Shown here piece after piece: positions 57,545 through 64,000 of a DNA stretch of 64,000 nt. The notes beneath the pieces are model-generated. The model was not told the origin of the DNA. It was given only the letters and a program-made list of their open reading frames with translations, and did no database searches. Within the stretch, counting starts at the first letter, position 1, and every line of letters starts with the position of its first letter. The DNA is taken from contig NZ_JAIZZH010000001.1 of assembly GCF_020421205.1 (NCBI RefSeq), positions 124,001 to 188,000 on the forward strand, written 5' to 3'. The position numbers and the translations under genes were made by a program. Origin of the DNA: Hymenobacter pini (GTDB lineage: Bacteria; Bacteroidota; Bacteroidia; Cytophagales; Hymenobacteraceae).

Positions 57545-58099
57545 CTAGGGCTTGGCCAGTACCAAGGGTACCAACTTGTTTTCGCCGCTGGGGTCGGTGA
57601 GGTTGAGGGGTGTGGTACTACCATTCACGTACACCAGCTTGTTGGTATTCTGGTAGCAGGTGCAGCAGCCGTCGCCCTGCAGGCGGGTGGTCAGTGCCAC
57701 GCTATCAATGCGGTAGCGGAACGCAACGGGGCCTTTGCGGGCCGGGGCCAGATACACCTCGTAGCGGTACTCATCGAGGTTGCGGTTGCCGTTGCGGGTG
57801 AACGGCGTGAGGTTGTTGATGACCAGCGTATCGCGCAGCTGTTGGGCGCGGGGGCCTCGGAAAGCCACGGTATCGGCTTTGGGGCGCTGGGCCGTATCCT
57901 TGGGTACCCGCACCAGAAACACGTTACGAATATCCTGGGCCCTGAAGCCTTTGCCGGTGCCCGCCGTGTCGGCGCTGAACTGGAGCTGAACGGCATCGGC
58001 AAACCGGTCGTTGCACTCGCAACCCACGGAGCCGCAGCACGCTGCTACCAGGCCAGTCAGGGCCAGAACACACAACCAAGTCAGGAAAGGACGCAGCAT
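57545..58099 (-). CDS. Lipoprotein of unknown function
   Basis: A 184-residue protein with a lipoprotein signal ending in LTGLVAAC (Cys21) and a Cys-rich mature start (CCGSVGCECNDRF). The remainder is beta-rich (IRNVFLVRVPKDTAQ, RYEVYLAPARKGPVAFRYRI). A further CCTC occurs near residue 150 (GDGCCTCYQN). The cysteine pattern could hold disulfides in the periplasm. The ATG at 58099 starts the signal peptide; a longer frame exists upstream. Confidence 0.75.
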   Translation of the reverse strand: MLRPFLTWLCVLALTGLVAACCGSVGCECNDRFADAVQLQFSADTAGTGKGFRAQDIRNVFLVRVPKDTAQRPKADTVAFRGPRAQQLRDTLVINNLTPFTRNGNRNLDEYRYEVYLAPARKGPVAFRYRIDSVALTTRLQGDGCCTCYQNTNKLVYVNGSTTPLNLTDPSGENKLVPLVLAKP

Positions 58100-58150
58100 A
58101 GGGCGTAAAGATAACGGGCGGATAGCCTTCTGGATTAGGGTTGGCAGCAA

Positions 58151-58181
58151 AAAGCCGGCCTGCACTCCGCAAACCGGCTTC
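58151..58181 (-). terminator. Terminator after the T9SS cargo gene
   Basis: On the minus strand GAAGCCGG pairs with CCGGCTTT across a 15-nt loop and is followed by a T run; it lies about 40 bp after the stop at 58219. Confidence 0.6.
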
Positions 58182-58218
58182 AGAACGTACCCGCCCGGAG
58201 CAATATTGACTGACTACG

Positions 58219-59076
58219 CTATTCTTTCACGAAACGGCGGGTTTCGGCTCCGGTAGGGGTGTTGATTTTGAAAAAGTACGTGCCCGATGGCAGGTCGGCA
58301 ACATCCAAAGCCACCGTATGTGGGCCTTTTTCCTGTTTGCCTTCCTGGGCAATGGTGCGCAGCGTATTGCCGCGCCCATCCAGCAGTTCAACCGTAACGG
58401 CCCCCGCCTTTGTTACATCGTAGGTGAGTTGGCTGATGCCAACGGCCGGGTTGGGGTACACCTGGCTGGTTGCGGGAGCAGCGGCCGTTGTAGGAACAGA
58501 CTGGGGCTCCAGCAGCAGGAAACTAGCCGGCCGGAAAAACTGCGCTACCCGGCTGCGTTGCCGTTTGGGGCGCGAGCCGCTGGCGTGGCTGGCCGTTATG
58601 GCCCGGATATCGGCGGTCCACTGCTCTTTCTGCGGCTTTACTTCCTGGGCCAGCCGGGCAATATCGGTTTCGTAGGGCCGGGCCAGCTTGTCTACCTCCT
58701 GCAACAGCGCGCGGGTTTCGGTTCGAAGCTGCTGCAGCTGCCCTTGCTGGTCGGCGGTCAGCGCAGCGGCCGGGGCAGCGGCTGACTGGCTCGACGTCGG
58801 CGCGGAATTCTGGCGTAGCGCCTGGCCGCGTTGGCGCAGCTCCTGCAGCTGAGCCCGGTACACGGCCAGCTGGGCTTTATCGGAGGAGGTGAGGCGGGCT
58901 TCCAGCTTCTGGCGTTGCTGGCGCAAGGTGGGCAGTACGTTGCGCTGCACGTAAGCCCGTACCTGCTGCCGGGTGGGCTGATCGGAAATGGCTGGCTGGT
59001 GCGAGGCGGCCAGGGCCGAACAGGAAAGCAGTGTGCCTAGCGCACAGGCGAGAAACCGGGTGGTAAGTGCTTGCAT
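58219..59076 (-). CDS. T9SS-sorted helical surface protein
   Basis: A 285-residue protein. A signal peptide (about residues 1-24) precedes a helical, Gln/Leu/Arg-rich region (about 40-170) that looks like a coiled coil. The last 80 residues (YPNPAVGISQLTYDVTKAGA ... LPSGTYFFKINTPTGAETRR) match the type A T9SS C-terminal sorting domain, so it should be exported by the type IX system and attached to the surface or released. The function of the coiled-coil part is unknown. Confidence 0.88.
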   Translation of the reverse strand: MQALTTRFLACALGTLLSCSALAASHQPAISDQPTRQQVRAYVQRNVLPTLRQQRQKLEARLTSSDKAQLAVYRAQLQELRQRGQALRQNSAPTSSQSAAAPAAALTADQQGQLQQLRTETRALLQEVDKLARPYETDIARLAQEVKPQKEQWTADIRAITASHASGSRPKRQRSRVAQFFRPASFLLLEPQSVPTTAAAPATSQVYPNPAVGISQLTYDVTKAGAVTVELLDGRGNTLRTIAQEGKQEKGPHTVALDVADLPSGTYFFKINTPTGAETRRFVKE

Positions 59077-59211
59077 ACGGGATAGTAGAAAAACGGAGGG
59101 CTTGAACTCACTCCTTGGCTATAGAGAGGAAGATGCGGCGTTGGTTTAATCCGGCCACGAAAAGGTCGGCCAACGGGAGTGTTTCATCTACCAAACTGCC
59201 ATCTTGCAACT

Positions 59212-60555
59212 ATGAAGTGTCGTGTTTTGCATCAGTGCCTTTGGCTGCTCAGTTGGTTGTTGCCGGTTGCCGGCGTTGCGCAGTCGGGGGCCGGGGGAGC
59301 GGCGGCTTCGCCGGCCTGGCTGGAGCAAACGCTGCGGGAGTCCGTTGTATTGCGGCGGCATAGCGTGGGCCTGAGTTTAGTGGATGCCACCACCGGCCAG
59401 CCCATTTTCGGCCTCAACGACGACCGGTACTTTACCCCGGCCAGCACCATGAAGCTGTTCAGCCTCTACGCCGGTCTGCGTCTGCTCCCCGATTCATTGC
59501 CCGCCCTGCACTACGTGCAGCGCCCCGACACGCTGCTGTTCTGGGGTACCGGCGACCCAACGCTGCTGCACGGTGATGTGCCTTCGCGCCGGGCTTTCAC
59601 GTTTCTCCAAACCATGCCCGGCAAGTTGGTATACGCGCCGGTGCCCGTGAGCACGCCCTACGGCCCCGGCTGGGGCTGGGACGACTACAACTATTACTTT
59701 CAGCCGGAGCGGGGGGCGTTTCCGGTGTATGGGCACACCGTGCGCTTCTACGGCAAAGCCGGGGCGGGTATGCCCCGGGTGCTTCCCCGCTTTTTTCGGC
59801 CGCTTACGCAGGTGGCCCCGGCCGGCACGCCCAACCCCAACCAGGACCACGTACGGCGGCCGGAGCTGGAAAACCGGTTTCTGGCGTTTCCGGCTTCCAG
59901 CAATTGGGTAGATGAAACACCCTTCCGCACCAGCCCGGCCCTGACGCTGCAGCTGTTGCAGGATACGTTGCGCCGCCCCATACTGCTGGCCCCGCTGCGC
60001 CTGCGGGCTCAGGATTCGGTGCGCACCCTGCGCGGCCTGCCCGTTGATTCATTGTACCGCCGCATGCTGCGCGTGAGCGACAATTTCCTGGCCGAGCAGC
60101 TCCTGCTGATGTGCGCTTCCTCCCTCGCCAACGACTCCCTGAGTACCGGCCGGGCAATAAAACTGATGCAGCAAAACTACCTGCGCGACCTGCCCGATGC
60201 CCCGGTGTGGGTGGATGGCTCGGGCCTCTCGCGCCTGAACCTGGTTACGCCCCGCACCCTCACGGCCCTACTGCTCCAGCTGCACCAGCAGGTACCCGAG
60301 CCCCGGCTGCTGAGCCTGCTGGCGGCCGGGGGCGGGCAGGGCACCCTGCGGCGGGTGTACCGGGATGCGCGCGGTCCTTGGTTGTGGGGCAAAACCGGCA
60401 CGCTTACCAACAACCACAACCTAGTGGGCTACCTGCGCACCCGCTCCGGCCGGCTGCTGGCGTTCAGCTTTCTGAACAACAACCACGTAGTTCCTACTGC
60501 CGAAGTGCGCCGGGAAATGGAGCGTATTCTGACTCTGGTTCGGGAGAAGATATAG
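59212..60555 (+). CDS. dacB: D-alanyl-D-alanine carboxypeptidase, PBP4 family
   Basis: A 447-residue exported peptidase of the S13 (PBP4/DacB) family. The three active-site motifs are present: Ser78-x-x-Lys81 (STMK in FTPASTMKLFSLY), Ser289-Asp-Asn (SDNFLAEQLL) and Lys394-Thr-Gly (KTGTLTN). It removes the terminal D-Ala of peptidoglycan stems, or cross-links, in the periplasm. The signal peptide is at residues 1-24. The ATG at 59212 is used; an earlier in-frame ATG at 59179 would give a poorer signal sequence. Confidence 0.93.
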   Translation: MKCRVLHQCLWLLSWLLPVAGVAQSGAGGAAASPAWLEQTLRESVVLRRHSVGLSLVDATTGQPIFGLNDDRYFTPASTMKLFSLYAGLRLLPDSLPALHYVQRPDTLLFWGTGDPTLLHGDVPSRRAFTFLQTMPGKLVYAPVPVSTPYGPGWGWDDYNYYFQPERGAFPVYGHTVRFYGKAGAGMPRVLPRFFRPLTQVAPAGTPNPNQDHVRRPELENRFLAFPASSNWVDETPFRTSPALTLQLLQDTLRRPILLAPLRLRAQDSVRTLRGLPVDSLYRRMLRVSDNFLAEQLLLMCASSLANDSLSTGRAIKLMQQNYLRDLPDAPVWVDGSGLSRLNLVTPRTLTALLLQLHQQVPEPRLLSLLAAGGGQGTLRRVYRDARGPWLWGKTGTLTNNHNLVGYLRTRSGRLLAFSFLNNNHVVPTAEVRREMERILTLVREKI

Positions 60556-60929
60556 GGAGTGGGAAAAGTGTTTTCTCGATATGGGAATCAATGGCGGGCT
60601 TCTGCAAAAGCGGCGTAACGCGGCATAGAGCTGATAAAGCTTGCGAATTGGTTTTTTAAACTAGTTCTGATAAACAGGGAGTTATATATTAAATAGTAGC
60701 TTTTCTATCTGAACAGTGCGATTTCCTGTGTAAAAATTTGAGCCAGAATTACGCCCGGTTTATGGTGCAGCTTACCCGGTTCGGCGGGTATTTGGCCCAA
60801 CTTGGGAAGGGGCGTTGGGCCGGCTGAAAAGGGGCTGATAGCTTTGTCACAGTCAAACAGAAAAGCCGGGTATAGCCGCGCTGGTTTGACCTCTTCCGAC
60901 TCAGCAACTCCGCCTTTATCAACCGCCCT
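60556..60929. other. AT-rich intergenic region with one good promoter
   Basis: 374 bp, AT-rich at 60640-60740. No gene is supported. The -7 element at 60839-60846 is its only recognisable signal. Confidence 0.5.
60839..60846 (+). promoter_or_regulatory. -7 promoter element for the VCBS/T9SS protein gene
   Basis: TAGCTTTG is an exact TAnnTTTG match, 84 bp before the ATG at 60930, with TTG about 21 bp upstream (60815-60817). Confidence 0.5.
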
Positions 60930-62771
60930 ATGAATCGTTCTTTACGCTCCCGCCTCCGCCTGCTCAGTGCCGCTTTACTGCTGCCAGTGGCTGCCGCCTC
61001 GGCGCAAACCATTTCGGGTTTTTCGCCCACCTACGGCCGTATCGGCGACTCCTTTACCATCTCCGGCACGGGGCTGGCCACGGCCACGGCGGTGCAAATC
61101 AACGGCGAAACCATGCCCTTCACGGTGAATACGCTGGCGGGTACGCTCACGGTGAAGGTGCCGCCGCAAGCCAGCACCGGGCTGGTGCGCGTAACCACCT
61201 CGGCCGGCACGGCTACTACCAGCAAAGGCTTCCGGGTAACGCGTCTTTCCACGTCTCTATCATTTCCGGCGCAGGCGGCCGTTTCGGGCGCGGGTACCAC
61301 CGGCGACTTTTCAACCCTGTGCCTGGGTGATTTGGACGATGATAACCTGCTGGACCTAGTGGTTGGCTTTGGGGTGTACAACGGTGGGGCCAACTCCGGC
61401 ACGTTGCGCCGCTACGAGCAAACTTCCGCTACCGATGGCAACTTTGGCACCAACACCACCGGCGTGCTGCTGACCACCAGCACCGTGTCCAACGGTATAG
61501 CGGGCACCAAGTCCACTTTGTTCGTAGCCAACTTCGCCAAACCCTACATCACGGACCTGGAAGGCGACGGTTTCCTGGATCTGCTCATTGGGGATACTAA
61601 CGGCAACGTGCTGCTGTACGAGCAGGCCAACACCCTGACCTTCGACCCCAACAACTTCGAGAGCCGCGGCACGCTATTCCCCAACCCCGAGCCTACGGTA
61701 GCCGATGGCTACTACTGCCGCCCCACCGTGGTTGACCTCGACGGCGACGGGTTGCTGGATGTGCTGGTAGGTGCTAACCACGGCAAGATTCGCCGCTACG
61801 AGCAGAAAACGGCGCAGGCCACTGTTACCGCCAACTTTAACAGCCTGGGTTTCCTGCAGGATGTAACTTCTACGGCTACTGATCTGGATGCCGGTGCCGT
61901 ATCGAAAGCTCAGGTGCTGGATATTGAGGGCGACGGCCTGCTGGACCTGTTGGTGGGCAACTCCGATGGTAACCTGCTGCAATACCAGCAAACCAGCCCC
62001 AATGCCGTGACTTTCAAGCGCATTGGCACCGGCAACTTCAACGGCATTGCGCTGGGTGCTACCCAGTACGCCGCCCCGGTAATGGCCGATGTGGATGGCG
62101 ACGGCCTGATGGACCTGCTGCTGGGCAGCTACAACGTGGCTGCCAACACGGCCGGCGGCAACGCAGCCGGGGCCAATGCCCTGCGCTTCGAGCAGACGAA
62201 CAACGCCACCTCAACCCCGCTGCCCGTTACCCTCACGTCCTTCACCGGCTCGGCCGCTACGGCTGGCAACCAGCTGCGCTGGGCAACCGCTCAGGAAGTA
62301 AACAGCGCCAGGTTTGTAGTAGAGCGTTCCGCCGATGGCCTGAGCTACCAGGACGTAGCCTCCGTGGCGGCGGCCGGCAACAGCGCCTCGGGCCGCAGCT
62401 ACCAGTACCTGGATGCCACGTCTCAGCGCACTGCCTACTACCGCCTACGCCAAGTAGATACTGACGGTAAAACGGCTTATTCCTCCGTGGTAGTAGTAAC
62501 CCGCGCCGCTACAACTGCTGCTCCTGCGCTGGTTGCCTTCCCCAATCCCTTCGAGGGGGAGCTGCTGGTAGCCTTGCCCGCTGGCGCATCGGCCCAGGCA
62601 GCTACAGTAAGCCTCACCACGCTGGCCGGCCAGACGGTATATAGCCGCACGCTGGATGTGTCGGGCGTAGCCCAGGCTTTGCCCGGCCTGCCCGCCTTGA
62701 AGCCCGGTGTGTATGTGTTGCGCCTCACCACTGCCACCGGTAGCAGCACCCTGCGCGTCGTGCGCCGCTAG
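60930..62771 (+). CDS. T9SS-sorted protein with IPT and FG-GAP/VCBS repeats
   Basis: A 613-residue secreted protein. The signal peptide (about residues 1-26) is followed by an IPT/TIG domain (ISGFSPTYGRIGDSFTISGT, about 27-105). Five FG-GAP/VCBS-like repeats follow, each with an acidic calcium-type loop (DLDDDNLLDLVVG, DLEGDGFLDLLIG, DLDGDGLLDVLVG, DIEGDGLLDLLVG, DVDGDGLMDLLLG) at about residues 133-400. The C-terminal 80 residues are a T9SS sorting domain (FPNPFEGELLVALPAGASAQ ... LKPGVYVLRLTT). Probably a surface adhesin or a carbohydrate-binding protein; the binding partner is unknown. It ends at a perfect 22-bp terminator. Confidence 0.9.
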   Translation: MNRSLRSRLRLLSAALLLPVAAASAQTISGFSPTYGRIGDSFTISGTGLATATAVQINGETMPFTVNTLAGTLTVKVPPQASTGLVRVTTSAGTATTSKGFRVTRLSTSLSFPAQAAVSGAGTTGDFSTLCLGDLDDDNLLDLVVGFGVYNGGANSGTLRRYEQTSATDGNFGTNTTGVLLTTSTVSNGIAGTKSTLFVANFAKPYITDLEGDGFLDLLIGDTNGNVLLYEQANTLTFDPNNFESRGTLFPNPEPTVADGYYCRPTVVDLDGDGLLDVLVGANHGKIRRYEQKTAQATVTANFNSLGFLQDVTSTATDLDAGAVSKAQVLDIEGDGLLDLLVGNSDGNLLQYQQTSPNAVTFKRIGTGNFNGIALGATQYAAPVMADVDGDGLMDLLLGSYNVAANTAGGNAAGANALRFEQTNNATSTPLPVTLTSFTGSAATAGNQLRWATAQEVNSARFVVERSADGLSYQDVASVAAAGNSASGRSYQYLDATSQRTAYYRLRQVDTDGKTAYSSVVVVTRAATTAAPALVAFPNPFEGELLVALPAGASAQAATVSLTTLAGQTVYSRTLDVSGVAQALPGLPALKPGVYVLRLTTATGSSTLRVVRR

Positions 62772-62783
62772 TTTCTGCTCACG

Positions 62784-62839
62784 CCCATAAGCCAACCGGC
62801 CGCCCTGCTATAGTTCGGGGCGGCCGGTTGGCTTATGGG
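62784..62839. terminator. Terminator, perfect 22-bp stem
   Basis: CCCATAAGCCAACCGGCCGC and two more bases (62784-62805) pair with 62818-62839 around a 12-nt loop. Confidence 0.83.
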
Positions 62840-62951
62840 AGATTTAGCAACTCTGGTATAGCCAGCGGTAGGCGCGCCCAGTCCAGTAAAGCAAGCCCAT
62901 ACTACTTTCATCCTTTATGAATTCAATAGCTGGATGCCGTAGCCGCACTGC

Positions 62952-63335
62952 TCAGGTGTCGTTTAAATCTCCGTTTTTGTCAGTTGTAACTTCGAAGGTA
63001 GTGCGTTTGGTATAAATCCTCCACTGGCTAGCCCAGTCGAAATTAGCCTCCGGAGGCTCAGCATTTGCTTTACCTGACATGCCTAAAATGAATGGTTTAC
63101 TCTGACCTTGGTGGAAAATGATCAGTCCCCGGCTGGGAGAGGCCCGGCGTGCTACTACAATGGCTACATCCGGTTTTCCATCACCATTAAAATCAGCCTC
63201 CAGAAAGCCTGGCCGGATATACGTACTGCGCACATATGTTCGGTCAAGCTGAGCCTGTTGCCAAGCCGTTTGTGCCCACGCGGGCAGCTGTGCGGTAGCA
63301 ATAGTGGCAACGAGCGGAAACGGTGGCAAAAACAC
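62952..63335 (-). CDS. Small exported FG-GAP-like protein, unknown
   Basis: A 127-residue protein with a weak signal-like N-terminus (MFLPPFPLVATIATAQLPAW). One acidic loop of the FG-GAP type is present (DFNGDGKPDVAIVVARRAS), followed by strands (GLIIFHQGQSKPFILGMSGK). It is too short for a full repeat protein, and the C-terminus (KNGDLNDT) carries another calcium-loop-like sequence. Base composition is AT-richer than the flanking genes. Whether the true start lies upstream of 63335 is uncertain. Confidence 0.65.
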   Translation of the reverse strand: MFLPPFPLVATIATAQLPAWAQTAWQQAQLDRTYVRSTYIRPGFLEADFNGDGKPDVAIVVARRASPSRGLIIFHQGQSKPFILGMSGKANAEPPEANFDWASQWRIYTKRTTFEVTTDKNGDLNDT

Positions 63336-63362
63336 AACAGGTAGCGGGACTGAACAGACAAA

Positions 63363-64000
63363 TTAATACAGCACCCGGAACTTGATGGTGTGCTCTACCT
63401 CGCGCAGAGCCTGAATGACTTCGGGGGCGTACTGCTTGTCGATGTCGGTAATCACGTAGCCGATATGCTCGTTGGTTTTCAGGTACTGGCCCAGGATGTT
63501 GACCTGGTGCGCAGCCAGCACGTTGTTGATGCGGGCCAGCACGCCGGGCACGTTGTGGTGAATGTGGATGAGGCGGTGGGCCTGCTGCTCGGGCAGCTGA
63601 ATATTGGGGAAGTTGACGCTCTGCTGGGTGTTGCCGGTGTTCACATATTGCATAATCCGCTCGGGCACAAACTCGGCAATGTTGCGCTGGGCCTCGGCAG
63701 TACTGCCCCCGATGTGGGGTGTGAGCAGCACGTTGGGCAGGCCCCGCAGCTCGCTCTCAAAGCTTTCCTGGTTGGTTTTGGGTTCGTAGGGAAACACATC
63801 CACGGCGGCCCCACCCAGGTGGCCCGAGCGGAGCACGGCGGCCAGGGCCGGCACGTCCACCACGTGGCCGCGGGCGTTGTTGAGCAGCAGCGCGCCGGGC
63901 TTCATCAGGGCTAGCTCGCGGGCCCCGATGAGGTTGGTGTTTTCCTTACGGCCGTCCACGTGCAGGGTCACGATGTCGGCCTGCTGCAGTAGCTCGTCGA
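63363..64000 (-). CDS. serA: D-3-phosphoglycerate dehydrogenase (SerA), partial
   Basis: The gene runs off the right edge; the last 212 residues are visible. The catalytic domain shows LMKPGALLLNNARGHVVDVP, LGGAAVDVFPYEP and LLTPHIGGSTAEAQRN (with the catalytic His). A C-terminal ACT domain (HIHHNVPGVLARINNVLAAH, LKTNEHIGYVITDIDKQ) is expected to give serine feedback inhibition. It catalyses the first step of serine synthesis (3-phosphoglycerate to 3-phosphohydroxypyruvate). The Arg and Glu residues of the active site are partly outside the window. Confidence 0.95.
   Translation of the reverse strand, partial: DELLQQADIVTLHVDGRKENTNLIGARELALMKPGALLLNNARGHVVDVPALAAVLRSGHLGGAAVDVFPYEPKTNQESFESELRGLPNVLLTPHIGGSTAEAQRNIAEFVPERIMQYVNTGNTQQSVNFPNIQLPEQQAHRLIHIHHNVPGVLARINNVLAAHQVNILGQYLKTNEHIGYVITDIDKQYAPEVIQALREVEHTIKFRVLY

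Noticed and set aside
1..64000. CRISPR arrays, prophage or insertion sequences
   Set aside because: No regularly spaced direct repeats, transposase or phage genes were seen; the repeats found are isolated inverted repeats.

Overview
The window looks like a chromosomal segment of a high-GC Bacteroidota, most likely a Hymenobacter-like member of the Cytophagales. The evidence is a TonB-dependent receptor with a carboxypeptidase-regulatory N-terminal domain, two proteins with type IX secretion (T9SS) C-terminal sorting domains, Bacteroidota families (DUF2911, DUF3667, YcxB-like, DUF547), no Shine-Dalgarno signal at most starts, and promoters of the Bacteroidota form (TTTG or TTG, about 18-19 bp, TAnnTTTG). 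The taxon is inferred from gene content; no rRNA is present. One tRNA, tRNA-Leu(CAG), was found. No CRISPR array, prophage or insertion sequence was seen.

Layout. 1-2.2 kb: an RND efflux pair (partial pump and adaptor) and an alkyltransferase-like DNA repair protein. 2.3-8.6 kb: a TonB receptor, a histidine kinase with a receiver-only regulator, and an AT-rich three-gene cassette (a small Cys-tailed protein plus two paralogous membrane proteins). 8.6-28.5 kb: mostly housekeeping and envelope genes: exonuclease VII, an M13 peptidase, cyclophilin, a phospholipase C/S1-nuclease-like protein, a kinase-like unknown, PncC, an amidohydrolase, acyl-CoA-binding protein, a CDGSH protein, a GNAT, a deoxynucleoside kinase, DUF2461, DUF547, MOSC, DUF3667, YitT and a subtilase. 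28.8-40.7 kb: a large PIG-L family protein with a foreign-looking internal segment, a PAP2 phosphatase, a sodium/solute symporter with a translationally coupled 46-residue membrane microprotein, DUF2911, a YcxB-like pair, an ABC exporter, a TonB-like protein and a second symporter. 41.4-45.3 kb: a tightly overlapping exporter operon (ABC membrane domain, HlyD adaptor, TolC) that encodes no ATPase. 45.6-64 kb: a metallo-beta-lactamase fold protein, a Bax inhibitor-1 gene broken by an in-frame amber codon, a GlgC-like enzyme, an M61 peptidase, a methyltransferase, two PAP2 proteins flanking tRNA-Leu, a GAF protein, T9SS cargo proteins, PBP4, and a partial D-3-phosphoglycerate dehydrogenase.

Almost every convergent gene pair is separated by a perfect or near-perfect hairpin. 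Several of these are much longer than ordinary terminators and resemble dispersed REP-like repeats (13.2, 16.7, 31.5, 34.3, 38.5, 39.1 and 48.35 kb). The observations most worth following are the ATPase-less type I-like export operon, the AT-rich 7TM cassette beside the two-component pair, the 46-residue symporter partner, the mosaic PIG-L gene, and the amber-interrupted BI-1 gene. All functions are read from sequence motifs; no database search was run.
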